From: an uncultured Lentisphaerota bacterium
Lineage (GTDB): Bacteria; Verrucomicrobiota; Kiritimatiellia; CAIQIC01
Assembly (NCBI GenBank): GCA_903912445.1
Contig: CAIWHP010000254.1
Coordinates: 1 to 59,395 of the forward strand
Reading direction: 5' to 3'
DNA: 59,395 nucleotides
Of this stretch, positions 17,443 through 27,696 are shown one piece after another. Each line of letters starts with the position of its first letter. Within the stretch, counting starts at the first letter, position 1. Both the position numbers and the translations under genes were made by a program. The notes under the pieces were generated by a model. The model worked only from the letters and a program-made list of their open reading frames with translations. It made no database searches and was not told the origin of the DNA.

Positions 17443-18339
17443 ATGAAAAGAAAATGCGTTTGCCTGTGGTTGATGGTGGCCGTTCTCGGCGGGGTGGCAG
17501 GTCCGGTCGCATCCGCCAAAACCACGCCCCCGCCGCTCAAGCCCGCCAAACCGGCGAAGGATACCGAGGCCGGCGCTGCGCGGATAGATTTCAAGGACGT
17601 CCCCACCCTGCAGGATGGCCCCGGCAAGGGCTACTACGCCATCGTCCAAACCAAGCTGTACGACGTCCTGTTCGTCGCCAGCAACCTGACCGCGCAGCTC
17701 TTCCCGAAGGAGAATGGCGAGCGCATCGACAAACCGATCATCATCGACAACCGCTTCGTCTACACCCCCAACGAGCACGATCCGAAAGATTTGATGACCT
17801 TCTCGGCCGCGCGCGGCCTCCCCCCGCCCGCCGTGAATCCGCCGAAGCTGGTCATCACCGCCGTCAACGATGCCGGCACGATCCTGATCCAGACGTGGAA
17901 GTTCGCCGAAGGCAAGATCGAAGTGGAAAACCACCTCAAGGGCTACGGCGGCGAGCCGCCGATCATGCGCACCTACATCAAATTCCCGCAGACCCACAAG
18001 TTCACGCCCAACATCGAGAAGTCCGACCGTGAGAAGCAGACGGTCGGCTATCAATACACCATCCGTGGCGGCAAGTCGGAAAACGCCATGAAGACCACCA
18101 AGTTCTCCTATGCCTCCAAGATCGAAAACGTGTCCGTGGGCGAGTCGGTGGAAAACCAGGGCCCGTGGGGCGACCGCAAGATCACCATCAAGCGCAAAGG
18201 CGGCAAAGGTTCCGTCAATTTAGGCGTCACGTGGGGCCTCAAGATGCCCTACGACGGCCTGGAGTTCGCCTTTGGCACGCGCGCCGATCCCAAGACGAAG
18301 AAGCTCGAGGCCCAGAGCTTCGAAATCAAAATCGATTGA
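17443..18339 (+). CDS. Secreted protein of unknown function
   Basis: This is a 298-residue protein. ATG 17443 follows an AGAGGGAAC ribosome site and starts a signal peptide (CLWLMVAVLGGVAGPVASA). A Pro/Lys-rich linker (residues about 25-45) precedes a beta-rich body ending in a Lys-rich region. I recognise no family or catalytic motif. It is followed after 21 bp by the DUF6941-type gene on the same strand, so the two probably form an operon. The AT-rich upstream stretch (TTGTTTTGC and TTAAAAAACTAAAG) may hold its promoter. Confidence 0.75.
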   Translation: MKRKCVCLWLMVAVLGGVAGPVASAKTTPPPLKPAKPAKDTEAGAARIDFKDVPTLQDGPGKGYYAIVQTKLYDVLFVASNLTAQLFPKENGERIDKPIIIDNRFVYTPNEHDPKDLMTFSAARGLPPPAVNPPKLVITAVNDAGTILIQTWKFAEGKIEVENHLKGYGGEPPIMRTYIKFPQTHKFTPNIEKSDREKQTVGYQYTIRGGKSENAMKTTKFSYASKIENVSVGESVENQGPWGDRKITIKRKGGKGSVNLGVTWGLKMPYDGLEFAFGTRADPKTKKLEAQSFEIKID

Positions 18340-18360
18340 GCGCCCGCCCCGGAGCCTGCC

Positions 18361-18777
18361 ATGGTGTCCCTCCAACCTGACTTGCAGAGCGCGTTGCTCT
18401 GCGACGACGTGCGGCAGGAGAACAACGGGAAGTTCATCCTCATCGGCATTTTCGACACCATCTTTGCCCCGCAGTGGCCGCTGCGCTATCACCGGCTCTT
18501 CGTCGTCACCCGCTGGTGCAGCGGCAGCGGCCAGTTCACGCAGCGGACGCGCCTCCTGCGGCCCGACCAGAAAACGCCGGTCGTCGAAACCCGGCCCATC
18601 ACGTTCCAGATGAACGACCCCGAGACCCTCGTGACCAACATCGAAGCGTTCTTCAACCTCGACTTCCTGACCGCCGGCACGCACTGGGTCGAGATCCTGC
18701 TCGACCAGCAGATGAAGATCCGCTTCCCGCTCCGCGTCGCCGCCATGCCCACGCCCCCGCCCGCGCCGGTGGCGTGA
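18361..18777 (+). CDS. DUF6941-type small protein
   Basis: This is a 138-residue protein with no signal peptide. The N-terminal signature LLCDDVRQENNGKFILIGIF matches my recollection of the DUF6941 family, whose function is unknown. The rest is a single beta-sandwich-like domain with THWVEILLD and a final Pro-rich tail. It starts at ATG 18361, 21 bp after the preceding secreted protein. Family assignment is from memory and needs a profile search. Confidence 0.7.
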   Translation: MVSLQPDLQSALLCDDVRQENNGKFILIGIFDTIFAPQWPLRYHRLFVVTRWCSGSGQFTQRTRLLRPDQKTPVVETRPITFQMNDPETLVTNIEAFFNLDFLTAGTHWVEILLDQQMKIRFPLRVAAMPTPPPAPVA

Positions 18778-18788
18778 GGGGAAAAGAA

Positions 18789-18855
18789 ACAGGTCATATA
18801 GGACCTATAGGCCGTATGGGTGGCGTGTGCGCCCGTTTCCAAGCTTGGGGGAACC
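18789..18855. repeat. Intergenic low-complexity repeat patch
   Basis: Tandem-like words GGTCATATAGGACCTATAGG run from about 18792, followed at 18835-18850 by a degenerate TTTCCAAGCTTGGGG palindrome. The patch sits between convergent genes (18777 end and thrC end at 18925). It resembles the other patchy intergenic repeats of this window. Confidence 0.5.
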
Positions 18856-18924
18856 CCCGGCCTGCCCCGCGCCTTGCCCCGGCAGAATTTTTAAGATGGG
18901 CCAGAGCGGGCGCGCAGCCCGGGA

Positions 18925-20301
18925 TCAGACCGCATGCGCAGCGATGAAGTCGCGGACCGCGGCGGCCTCGGCGGGCAGCCTGGTGCAGCGGGTCGGCAGG
19001 TCGGCGAGCGCGTCGAGGAGCGGGTGGTGCGCCAGGTCCTGACCGGTCGCCTCGCGGATCGCGGCGCCGAACTTGGCCGGATGCGCGGTGGCCAGGCAGA
19101 TGGTCGGCGCTTCCGGGTCAAGAAACTGTTCGGCCACATGCACGCCGACGGCGGTGTGCGGGTCGAGCAGATAGCCGTGCTGGTCGTAATACCTCTTGAT
19201 CGTCGCGCGCGTCGCGGCGGTGTCCCCCACCCCGGCGACGAACAGCGGGTCGCGGCCCTCCACACACAATTTCCCGGTGCGCGCAAAACCGGCCATCAAC
19301 GCACGCAGCTGCGCGGCGTCGCCGCCGACGCGGTCGAAGAGGTAGCGCTCGAAGTTGCTGGCGACCTGAATATCCATCGAGGGCGAGAGCGTCGGCACGA
19401 CGTTGCCGAGGCTGTATGCGCCGGAGTTGAAGAAGCGCGCGAGAATGTCGTTCTCGTTGGTCGCGAGGATCAGCCGCTTGATCGGCGCGCCCATCTGCGC
19501 GGCATAGTAGCCGGCGAGGATGTCGCCGAAGTTACCGGTGGGCACGGCGAACTGCACGTGCCGGGCGCCGGTGGCGAGGCAGTGGCGGAACGCGGCGTGA
19601 AAATAGTAGACCATCTGGACCAGCACGCGGGCCCAGTTGACGGAGTTGACCGCGCCCAGCGCATGCCGGTCCTTGAACGGGAGATCGGCGAACAGCTCCT
19701 TCAGGATGCGCTGGCAGTCGTCGAAGCTGCCCTCGATGGCGAGGTTGTGGACGTTCGCGTCCAGCACGCTCGTCATCTGCCGCTCCTGCACGGCGCTGAC
19801 GCGGCCGCGCGGGTGCATGACGAAGATCTGGATGCGCTCGCGGCCGCGGACGCCGGCGATCGCGGCGCTGCCGGTATCGCCGCTGGTCGCGGCGAGGATG
19901 TTCATGTGGCCGCCGGATTTCGCCAGCAACAGGCTGAACAGGCCGCCGAGGAACTGCAGGGCGATGTCCTTGAAGGCGAGGGTCGGCCCGTGGAACAGCT
20001 CCAGGATCTGCACCGGCCCGGCCGGCACGCAGCGGACCACCTCGGGGTGGCGGAAGGTGTCGTAGGCGTCGTGGACCAGCTTGGCGATCTCGACCTGGGA
20101 GAGGTCGGCGTAGCGGACGACGAGTTCGTAGGCCAGCTCGCGGTAGGACAGCGCCGGCCACTGGCGAAAGCGGTCGTCCGGCGGCAGGATTTTTTCCGGG
20201 ATGAGCAGCCCGCCGTCGCGCGCCAGGCCGGCCATCACCGCGGCGCTGAAGCCCAGCGGCGGCGTCTGCCCGCGCGTGCTGATGTAGTTGATGTTGGACA
20301 T
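18925..20301 (-). CDS. thrC: Threonine synthase
   Basis: This is a 458-residue PLP enzyme converting O-phosphohomoserine to threonine. N-terminal signature: NYISTRGQTPPLGFSAAVMAGLARDGGLLIPE. The PLP lysine lies in HGPTLAFKDIALQ. The phosphate-cup region is ATSGDTGSAAI, and GNFGDILAGYYAAQMG is the usual downstream motif. Length matches the long bacterial/yeast-type ThrC. No Shine-Dalgarno precedes ATG 20301, and a promoter-like element ends eight bases upstream. The substrate-producing kinase may be the COG3635 protein at 15032. Confidence 0.95.
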   Translation of the reverse strand: MSNINYISTRGQTPPLGFSAAVMAGLARDGGLLIPEKILPPDDRFRQWPALSYRELAYELVVRYADLSQVEIAKLVHDAYDTFRHPEVVRCVPAGPVQILELFHGPTLAFKDIALQFLGGLFSLLLAKSGGHMNILAATSGDTGSAAIAGVRGRERIQIFVMHPRGRVSAVQERQMTSVLDANVHNLAIEGSFDDCQRILKELFADLPFKDRHALGAVNSVNWARVLVQMVYYFHAAFRHCLATGARHVQFAVPTGNFGDILAGYYAAQMGAPIKRLILATNENDILARFFNSGAYSLGNVVPTLSPSMDIQVASNFERYLFDRVGGDAAQLRALMAGFARTGKLCVEGRDPLFVAGVGDTAATRATIKRYYDQHGYLLDPHTAVGVHVAEQFLDPEAPTICLATAHPAKFGAAIREATGQDLAHHPLLDALADLPTRCTRLPAEAAAVRDFIAAHAV

Positions 20302-20309
20302 GGCGCGCG

Positions 20310-20338
20310 AGGATAGCGGCTTGCCGGCCGCGCTTCAA
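20310..20338 (-). promoter_or_regulatory. Candidate leaderless promoter of thrC
   Basis: On the minus strand, TTGAAG (20338-20333) and TATCCT (20315-20310) are 17 bp apart. Only eight bases separate the -10 from ATG 20301, so the transcript would begin at or next to the start codon. Promoter matches are 4/6 each. Confidence 0.45.
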
Positions 20339-20348
20339 GCCGCGCGCA

Positions 20349-21470
20349 TCACGGCGCCGGCAGGACGCGCTCGGCGACCAGCGGGTGGGCCTGGGTGTCG
20401 AACGGTTCTTCGGAGTCGGCGCTGCGGCGCTCGATCCAGCCGACGAGGGCGCGGACCAGCTCCTCGCGCAGCTCCTCGCGCTCGGTCGGCGTCTTGCCGG
20501 TGAGATCCACCTGTCCGGCCGCCATGTTGAAGTGGCCGCCGGCGCTGCCGCGGGCGCCGATGACGGTGCGCAGCAGGCGCCCGCAGCGCGCGCCGGGCTG
20601 GCTGGAGCGCATGGAAATCAGCATCTCATCGCCGCGCCAACCGGTGCAAAAGGTCCAGGTGACGCGCTCGATCCGGCTCAGCAGATCGGCGATCTCCGGC
20701 ACGATCTCGGGATGCTCGACGGCGTCGAGGTGCGTCCAGGCGATGCGGCCGTAGAGCTGCGCATGGTCCATCGCCTCGCGCAGCAGCGCAAAATAGGAGC
20801 GCGGCAGCGCCGCGTGGCGGATCTCGCCGAGGATCTGCATGTTCGCCCCGGGCAACAGCGCGGAATAGGCCTCCAGATCGAGCGGCGTGAAGCGGCGCGA
20901 GAAGTCCATGGTCTCCGTCGCGATCGCGTACAGCAGCAGCGCGGCGAGCCAGGCGGGGACGGGCACCCCCGCCTCCTTCAGGTACTCATACATGATGCTC
21001 GCGGTCGCGCCGGTGCCGGGCCGGAAATCCATCAGGCCCTCGAAGCCCTGCTTGGCGCGCGTCTGCGGGTGGTGATCGATGACGCCGACGATGCGCGCGC
21101 CGGGCGGCACGGTGACGCGGCCCGACCACGGGACGCCGTCGAGCACGAGCGCGGCGGGCCGCTTGCGGCCGAGCTGCAGGCGCGTGGCGAAGGTGAACCC
21201 GTAGCGGCAGTGCTTGAGCATCTCGCGGTTCTCGGCACGGTTGACCATGCCGGTGAAGACAATGCGGCTGTGCACGCCGAACTTTTCCTTGAGCAGCAGA
21301 TGCATCGCCGCCGCAGAGGCAAAGGCGTCGGGATCGGGGTAGTCGTGCGGGATGATGAGCACGCGGCCGGCTTCCGGCAGCACCGCGGCGAGCGCCGCAA
21401 GCCGCGGCGACAACGCGGGCTTGCCCGCCGTGGCGTGCCCGTTGGTCCCGTTGCCGTTGCCGTTCGCCAT
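20349..21470 (-). CDS. DHH/DHHA1 family phosphoesterase (NrnA-like)
   Basis: This is a 373-residue protein. An N-terminal Asn/Gly-rich tail (NGNGNGTNGH) precedes the DHH domain. Motifs are IIPHDYPDPDAFASA, LVLDGVPWSG and VIDHHPQTR, the last being the family-naming DHH triad. The C-terminal DHHA1 domain ends with GSAGGHFNMAAGQ. NrnA-like members degrade nano-RNA and pAp; related enzymes cleave cyclic dinucleotides. Which applies is unknown. It follows fabF after a 78-bp gap holding a TTTCCAA-type palindrome and may be on the same long transcript. Confidence 0.85.
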   Translation of the reverse strand: MANGNGNGTNGHATAGKPALSPRLAALAAVLPEAGRVLIIPHDYPDPDAFASAAAMHLLLKEKFGVHSRIVFTGMVNRAENREMLKHCRYGFTFATRLQLGRKRPAALVLDGVPWSGRVTVPPGARIVGVIDHHPQTRAKQGFEGLMDFRPGTGATASIMYEYLKEAGVPVPAWLAALLLYAIATETMDFSRRFTPLDLEAYSALLPGANMQILGEIRHAALPRSYFALLREAMDHAQLYGRIAWTHLDAVEHPEIVPEIADLLSRIERVTWTFCTGWRGDEMLISMRSSQPGARCGRLLRTVIGARGSAGGHFNMAAGQVDLTGKTPTEREELREELVRALVGWIERRSADSEEPFDTQAHPLVAERVLPAP

Positions 21471-21477
21471 GTCAGGG

Positions 21478-21526
21478 TTTCCAAGGGCTGGAAAAGTGAG
21501 AGGACATGCTTGCCAAGGTTTGGAAC
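21478..21526. repeat. TTTTCCAA-family palindromes, two diverged copies
   Basis: TTTCCAAGGGCTGGAAAA lies at 21478-21495, and a weaker TGCCAAGGTTTGGAAC at about 21511-21526. Both are in the 78-bp gap between the DHH phosphoesterase and fabF. They belong to the palindrome family seen also at 11303, 24867, 30534 and 47593. Confidence 0.65.
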
Positions 21527-21548
21527 CCGCCGGCGCGGCGCGTCACGT

Positions 21549-22793
21549 TCAGGCGAACGCCTTGAAGCAGAGCGTGGCGTTGTGCCCGCCGAAGCCCAGC
21601 GAGTTCTTGAGCACCGCCCGGAGCTTCGCCTCGCGGGCGACGTTCGGCACGTAGTCGAGATCGCAGTCCGGGTCGGGCGTGGTGTAGTTGATGGTCGGCG
21701 GGACGACGCCGCGCTGGAGCGCGAGCGCGACCGCAGCCGACTCGACACCGCCGGCGGCGCCGAGCAGGTGACCGGTCATGCCCTTGGTGGAGCTGACCAT
21801 GATCTGTTTGGCGCGCTCGAGGCCGAGGCTCAACTTGATGGCCGCGGTCTCGCACTTGTCGTTCATCGCCGTGCTGGTGCCGTGGGCGTTGACGTAGTCG
21901 ATGTCGGCGGGCGTCAGCCCGGCGTCTTCCATGGCGATGCGCATGCCGCGCGCGGCGCCGGAGCCGGTCTGGTCGGGCGCGGTCATGTGATAGGCGTCGC
22001 AGGTGGAGCCGTAGCCGGCGAGTTCGCAGTAAATTCTCGCGCCGCGCGCCTTGGCGCGTTCGAGCTCCTCGACGACGAGCACGCCGGCGCCTTCGCCGAT
22101 GACGAAGCCGTCGCGGTCCTTGTCGAACGGGCGGGAAGCCTTTTCGGGCGCGTCGTTGCGCGTGCTGAGCGCGCGCAGGGCGCAGAAGCCGCCGATGCCC
22201 AGGTCGCACAGCGGGGCCTCGGTCCCGCCGGCGAACATCACGTCGGCCTCGCCCCACTGGATGCGCCGGAGCGCCTCGCCGAGCGAATGGGTGGCGGAGG
22301 CGCAGGCGGTGACGATACAAAAGTTCGGGCCCTTGAGATTGAGCTCGATCGCAATCAGGCCGGCGGCCATGTTGCTGAGCATCTGCGGGATCATGAACGG
22401 CGAGAAGCGCGACGGACCCTTGGTCATGAGGATCGTGTGCTGCTCTTCCAGGATCTGCAGGCCGCCCACGCCGGAGCTGACGCTGCAGCCGATGCGCTCG
22501 GGATTTTCGACCGACATGTTCAGGCCGGAGTCGGCCATGGCGAGCTTGGAGGCGGCGATGCCGTAGTGGCTGAAGGGATCCATCCGCCGCTGCTCTTTTT
22601 TCCCGACAAACTGGTCGAGGTTGAACTCCACCAGCTCGCCGGCGATCTGCGAGGCGTAGCGGGAGACGTCAATCCGCGTCGTGCGCCGGATGCCGGACTG
22701 GCCGGCGACCATCCGTTGCCAGAATTTCTCGATTTCGCAGCCGAGGGGCGTGACGACTCCCAGACCCGTGATGACTACGCGACGACGTTGCAT
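21549..22793 (-). CDS. fabF: 3-oxoacyl-ACP synthase II (beta-ketoacyl-ACP synthase)
   Basis: This is a 414-residue condensing enzyme of fatty-acid elongation, joining malonyl-ACP to acyl-ACP in the cytoplasm. ATG 22793 follows a strong GGAAGGAG site. The Cys-His-His triad is visible: [14 protein letters not shown] (Cys near residue 165), [11 protein letters not shown] and [13 protein letters not shown]. The glycine-rich end [11 protein letters not shown] is standard. It lies after acpP, but an intrinsic terminator occupies the gap, so its expression may be reduced relative to acpP. Confidence 0.95.
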   Translation of the reverse strand: MQRRRVVITGLGVVTPLGCEIEKFWQRMVAGQSGIRRTTRIDVSRYASQIAGELVEFNLDQFVGKKEQRRMDPFSHYGIAASKLAMADSGLNMSVENPERIGCSVSSGVGGLQILEEQHTILMTKGPSRFSPFMIPQMLSNMAAGLIAIELNLKGPNFCIVTACASATHSLGEALRRIQWGEADVMFAGGTEAPLCDLGIGGFCALRALSTRNDAPEKASRPFDKDRDGFVIGEGAGVLVVEELERAKARGARIYCELAGYGSTCDAYHMTAPDQTGSGAARGMRIAMEDAGLTPADIDYVNAHGTSTAMNDKCETAAIKLSLGLERAKQIMVSSTKGMTGHLLGAAGGVESAAVALALQRGVVPPTINYTTPDPDCDLDYVPNVAREAKLRAVLKNSLGFGGHNATLCFKAFA

Positions 22794-22823
22794 AGCGACT
22801 CCTTCCCACAAAAGGGGCGATAG

Positions 22824-22868
22824 AAAAAAAACCGGGGAGGATGGCGCCCGCGCACCGCTCTTCCCCGG
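22824..22868 (-). terminator. Intrinsic terminator between acpP and fabF
   Basis: On the minus strand a CCGGGGA stem (22868-22862) pairs with TCCCCGG (22838-22832) across a 23-nt loop, followed directly by eight T residues (22831-22824). It sits 15 bp after acpP and about 30 bp before the fabF start. This is the best intrinsic terminator seen in the window. Confidence 0.75.
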
Positions 22869-22883
22869 CATCAATCAGGGGGC

Positions 22884-23129
22884 TCAGGCCTTGTCGCCGA
22901 AGCCTTTTTCCTTGAGATAGCTGACGACGGCACCCACGGTCGTCAACTTCTCGGCGTCCTGGTCGGGGATCTCGGCGCCGAAGGCCTCTTCGAAGGCCAT
23001 CACCAGCTCGACCGTATCCAACGAGTCCGCGCCCAAATCCTCGATGAAGGAGGCTTCGGGGGTCACTTGCTCGGGATTGACGCCGAGCTGTTCCACGATG
23101 ATCTCCTTGACTTTATCTTCTAATGCCAT
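22884..23129 (-). CDS. acpP: Acyl carrier protein
   Basis: This is an 81-residue acidic four-helix protein that carries acyl chains on a phosphopantetheine arm. The attachment Ser is in [19 protein letters not shown] 23129 is preceded by AGGAGG eight bases upstream, the strongest ribosome site noticed here; a TTG six bases earlier is rejected because it falls inside that spacing. It sits between fabG and fabF, the usual order. The terminator after it fits the high ACP demand of cells. Confidence 0.97.
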   Translation of the reverse strand: MALEDKVKEIIVEQLGVNPEQVTPEASFIEDLGADSLDTVELVMAFEEAFGAEIPDQDAEKLTTVGAVVSYLKEKGFGDKA

Positions 23130-23155
23130 GTTCAATTCCTCCTGATTATGGCTGT

Positions 23156-23902
23156 TTATGCTGTTACCATGCCGCCGCAGACCGTCACCACCTGACCGGT
23201 GACATAGGCGGCGGCGTCACTGGCCAGGAACAACACTACGTTGGCCACATCCTCCGGCTCGCCGAAGCGCGCCAGCGGAATGGCCTCCAACATTTTCTGC
23301 CGAATGTCTTCGGGCAATTTCTCGGTCATCTTCGTCTGGATGAAGCCCGGCGCCACCGCGTTCGCGCGGATATTGCGGCTGGCCAGCTCCTTGGCCACCG
23401 ACTTCGTCAGCGCGATCACGCCCGCCTTCGACGCGGCGTAATTACACTGCCCGGCGTTGCCAATCAAGCCAATGATGGACGCCACGTTGACGATCGCGCC
23501 GCTGCGCTGCTTCATCATCGGGCGGGCCACGGCCTTCGAAAACAGGAACGTGCCCTTGAGGTTGATGTTCAGGACGGCGTCCCAATCGGCCTCGGTCATG
23601 CGGATCAGGAAGGTATCCTTCGTGATGCCGGCATTGTTGACGAGGATGTCGATCCTGCCGAAATCCTTCTCCACCGCGCCCACCACCGCCTGCACCTGCT
23701 CGGCGTTGCTGACGTCGACGGTATAGCACTGCGCCTTGCGGCCCAGCGCCTGCACCTTGCCCGCGGTCTCCACCAGCCAGTCGGCCTGGAGATCGCACAA
23801 GGCGATATCCGCACCTTCGGCGGCGAGTTTCACGGCGATGGCCTGACCGATGCCGCGCGCGGCGCCAGTCACCAATGCTATTTTTCCAGTTACTTGGCCC
23901 AT
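23156..23902 (-). CDS. fabG: 3-oxoacyl-ACP reductase
   Basis: This is a 248-residue short-chain dehydrogenase that reduces 3-oxoacyl-ACP with NADPH. The cofactor motif is [12 protein letters not shown] near residue 13. NNAG is in [14 protein letters not shown]. The catalytic Ser is in VNVASIIG and the Tyr-Lys pair in [10 protein letters not shown]. The end [12 protein letters not shown] corresponds to the usual GG-MYM tail. It follows fabD by 14 bp and precedes acpP by 26 bp. Confidence 0.95.
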   Translation of the reverse strand: MGQVTGKIALVTGAARGIGQAIAVKLAAEGADIALCDLQADWLVETAGKVQALGRKAQCYTVDVSNAEQVQAVVGAVEKDFGRIDILVNNAGITKDTFLIRMTEADWDAVLNINLKGTFLFSKAVARPMMKQRSGAIVNVASIIGLIGNAGQCNYAASKAGVIALTKSVAKELASRNIRANAVAPGFIQTKMTEKLPEDIRQKMLEAIPLARFGEPEDVANVVLFLASDAAAYVTGQVVTVCGGMVTA

Positions 23903-23916
23903 AAAATAAAACCCCG

Positions 23917-24843
23917 TCAGGAAGCGAGCGCCGTTGCGACGGCCTCCAGACTGGAGCGGTCGGAGATGTTATAGAGCGCAGCCTGTTTGTCAATACGTTT
24001 GACGAGGCCCGTGAGCACTTTGCCGGGGCCGCATTCGACGAAAGCTTGAACGCCTGCCGCCTGAAGCCGTTGCACATCCTGCACCCACTGCACCGAACCG
24101 GTCACCTGCCGCACCATCAGCGCGCGGATCGCGTCCGGCGTGGTGTGGAACTGGCCGGTGACGTTCGAAACGACCGGCAGCTGCGGCGCCTGCAGCGCGA
24201 CGCCCGCGAGCGCCGCCTCGAGCTTCTGCGCGGCCGAGGCCATCAGCGCCGAGTGGAACGCGCCCGCCACGTTCAGGCGGATCGCCTTGCGGACGCCCGC
24301 CGCCTTGAGCGCCGCCTCGGCGGCATCGATCCCGGCCTTCGTGCCGGACAAAACCGTCTGCTCGGGCGAATTGAAGTTGGCCAGCTCGACGCCGGACTCC
24401 TGCGCGACCTTCGCCAGCAAGGCCGGGTCGGCGCCGATGACGCTCATCATCGTGCCCGGCCGCTCCTCGCACGCGAGCTGCATCGCCTGGCCGCGGACTT
24501 CCAGAATCTTCAGGGTATCCTCGAAGCTGACCACGCCCGCGAGGTAGAGCGCCGTCCACTCGCCGGAGCTCAGGCCCGCCGCCGCCGCGAACTGCACGCC
24601 CGGCTTTGTCGCCTTGAGCGCTTCCAGCGCCGCGAGGCTGACGACGAATATCGCCGGCTGCGCGTAGCAGCTCTGCGTCAGCTTCTCGATCGGCCCCTCG
24701 AAGCAGACCTGCGCGAGGTCATAGCCCAACACCGCGCTCGCGCGGTCGAAAAGCGCCTTGGCCGCCGGAAAAGCCTCGGCCAAATCTTTGCCCATGCCGA
24801 CCGCTTGCGCGCCTTGGCCGGGAAATAGAATCGCTGTTTTCAT
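23917..24843 (-). CDS. fabD: Malonyl-CoA:ACP transacylase
   Basis: This is a 308-residue enzyme that loads malonyl groups onto [15 protein letters not shown] opens the protein. The nucleophile elbow reads [10 protein letters not shown] instead of the common GHSLGEY: the serine is kept but the preceding His is Leu. Downstream come RGQAMQ with the conserved Arg and GAFHSALM with the catalytic His. The ending [16 protein letters not shown] is typical. A 109-bp gap to fabH upstream holds three palindromes; fabG follows closely. Confidence 0.95.
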   Translation of the reverse strand: MKTAILFPGQGAQAVGMGKDLAEAFPAAKALFDRASAVLGYDLAQVCFEGPIEKLTQSCYAQPAIFVVSLAALEALKATKPGVQFAAAAGLSSGEWTALYLAGVVSFEDTLKILEVRGQAMQLACEERPGTMMSVIGADPALLAKVAQESGVELANFNSPEQTVLSGTKAGIDAAEAALKAAGVRKAIRLNVAGAFHSALMASAAQKLEAALAGVALQAPQLPVVSNVTGQFHTTPDAIRALMVRQVTGSVQWVQDVQRLQAAGVQAFVECGPGKVLTGLVKRIDKQAALYNISDRSSLEAVATALAS

Positions 24844-24866
24844 GAATCGCCCTTTGCTGGTTTACG

Positions 24867-24948
24867 TTTTCCAAGGCTTGGAAAGCCCAACGCTTGTTTT
24901 TCCAAGGCTTGGGAAAACGGGGATGCCGCCTTTCCAAGCCTTGGAAAA
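24867..24948. repeat. Cluster of three TTTTCCAA-N3-TTGGAAAA palindromes
   Basis: Copies at 24867-24884 (centre GGC), 24897-24916 (centre GGC, one extra G) and 24931-24948 (centre GCC) lie about 30-34 bp apart in the 109-bp gap between fabH and fabD. Spacing of roughly three helical turns would put them on one DNA face. They could be operators, RNA hairpins or dispersed elements. Confidence 0.85.
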
Positions 24949-24952
24949 CCGC

Positions 24953-25953
<1,001 letters not shown>

Positions 25954-25957
<4 letters not shown>

Positions 25958-26964
25958 GCCTTGATGGACTCCAGTTTTTTGCAGCCCTCGACGATCTGCT
26001 CGTTGAGGTGATGATGCACCCACTCGCCGGCGAGGCGGATGCCGTTACAGACCGCGTTGGCCTTCGCGACGCCATGGCCGATGATGACCACGCCGTTGGC
26101 GCCCAGCAGCGGCGCGCCGCCATAGGTGCTCGGGTCGGATTTCTTCTTGATCGACGCCAGCCCGTTCCTGAGCAGCAGGGCGCCCAACATGCGGATGGGG
26201 GTCTTGGTAAATTCTTCCTTGAGCCAGGTCTTCATCGCGTGCGCGACCGCTTCGCAGGTCTTGAGCACCACGTTGCCGACGAAACCGTCGCAGACGATCA
26301 CGTCCACCTTGCCCTCGAACAGATCGTGGCCCTCGACGTTGCCCAGAAAATTCAGGTGCGATTGCTCCAGGATGTGGAACGCTTCCTTGGTGAAGCCGCT
26401 GCCCTTGGAATCTTCCGTGCCGACGCTCAGCAGGCCGATGGTCGGCTGCGCCACGCCCATGATCTCGTGGGCAAAGACGCTGCCCATCACCGCGAACTGC
26501 GCGAGCCGCCGCGGCGTGCAATCGGGGTTCGCGCCGGCATCCACCAGGATGAACCGCTTGGTCGGCGACGGGATCACCGCCGCGATGACCGGCCGCTCGA
26601 CGCCCGCCAGCGTCCGCAGCTTGAGGGTCGTGGCCGCGACCGCCGCGCCGGTGTTGCCGGCGGAAAAGACCGCATCGGCCTCGCCATTCTTGACGAGGTC
26701 GAGCGACCGGCTGATCGAGGAATCCTTCTTGCGCCGCACGGCCGTGGCCGGCGATTCCTCCATGCCGACGACCTCGGTGCAATGACGCACCTCGATCTTC
26801 GGGGAGATCTCGCCGTACTTGGCGAATTCCTTGCGGATGACGGCTTCGTCGCCCACCAGGAACAGCTTGCTGATACCCGGCAAGACCCGTGCGGCTTCGA
26901 TGGTGCCGGCCACAATTTCGAGCGGGGCATAGTCCCCGCCCATGGCGTCAACGGCAATGCGCAT
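25954..26964 (-). CDS. plsX: Phosphate acyltransferase
   Basis: This is a 336-residue enzyme making acyl-phosphate from acyl-ACP, the first step of phospholipid synthesis by the PlsX/PlsY route. The signature RIAVDAMGGDYAP opens the protein. SAGNTGA appears near residue 100, DAGANPDCTP near 145 and VCDGFVGNVVLKT near 230. It lies eight bp after rpmF and overlaps fabH, a widespread gene order. Confidence 0.97.
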
Positions 26965-26972
26965 GATCGGGC

Positions 26973-27161
26973 TTAATCTTCGTCAGAGGCTTTGATCAGC
27001 ACCTGCCGGCCGTGGTAGCTGCCGCAGGCCGAGCAGACGCGGTGCGCGAGATGCGGCTCGCCGCACTTCGGGCACGGCGAGGCCGCCGGCATCGGTTGCT
27101 TCAGATGCGCCTTCCGCTGCCGGATGCGACTTTTCGATTTTTTCCTTTTGGGAACCGCCAT
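26973..27161 (-). CDS. rpmF: 50S ribosomal protein L32
   Basis: This is a 62-residue protein of the large ribosomal subunit. It starts MAVPKRKKSKSR, as in nearly all L32 proteins. It keeps zinc-ribbon cysteines, CPKCGEP and CSACGSYH, so it is the zinc-binding form. It lies between DUF177 and plsX, the classic arrangement. Confidence 0.97.
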   Translation of the reverse strand: MAVPKRKKSKSRIRQRKAHLKQPMPAASPCPKCGEPHLAHRVCSACGSYHGRQVLIKASDED

Positions 27162-27187
27162 GTTGCGCTCCTTTCAATACTTGCTAG

Positions 27188-27652
27188 TCACTTCAGTTTC
27201 AAATCATCCAAACCGGTCCACCGGAGGTCGCCACGCGACACCTCACACCCGCACGCCCCGTCATTGAGATTATGGCCGCACTGCGGGCATAAGCCCTTGC
27301 AGTCCGACCCGCATACCGGGTAGCGCGGCAGGTGCAACAACACCTCTTCCCGGATGTCGTCCGTCAGGTCAATCGGTTCCTGGCCGGCCGAGATTTCGAA
27401 GGCGCGTAGGAAATCCGAAATCGACACCTTTGTCGAGAACATTTCCGCACACCGCCCGCACGCGGCGACCGTTTCAAAGGTCAAACGCCCCTGGACCAGC
27501 AGCTCCTTGTCGACCTGCTGGGCAAAGACATCGTAGCCGACCGGGCTCGTGACCCGGACCGTATCCTGGGGCCCCAAGCCCAGGATCTCAACCGGCTCCT
27601 CGCCTTCGAATTGCTCGCCATCGGGGTCGAGTTTTTGGATTTCAATCTGCAT
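27188..27652 (-). CDS. DUF177 (YceD-type) protein
   Basis: This is a 154-residue protein of the DUF177 family, nearly always found directly before rpmF and linked to large-subunit rRNA metabolism. It has an N-terminal beta-rich half, a central ACGRCAEMF pair of cysteines, and the C-terminal Cys cluster DCKGLCPQCGHNLNDGACGC, which probably binds zinc. Position, length and cysteine pattern all agree with the family. Confidence 0.88.
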   Translation of the reverse strand: MQIEIQKLDPDGEQFEGEEPVEILGLGPQDTVRVTSPVGYDVFAQQVDKELLVQGRLTFETVAACGRCAEMFSTKVSISDFLRAFEISAGQEPIDLTDDIREEVLLHLPRYPVCGSDCKGLCPQCGHNLNDGACGCEVSRGDLRWTGLDDLKLK

Positions 27653-27696
27653 GCTTCAAGGGTCAGTTGGGGGTCGAAGGCAACGTCTGCCAGGCT

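Noticed and set aside
20385-22823. Plus-strand open frame of 812 codons across the DHH and fabF genes
   Set aside because: It spans two well-identified minus-strand genes and has low-complexity composition.
24867-24948. Possible CRISPR array in the fabH-fabD gap
   Set aside because: The three units are palindromes of about 18 bp with 12-14 bp spacers inside a housekeeping operon, and no cas genes are nearby.
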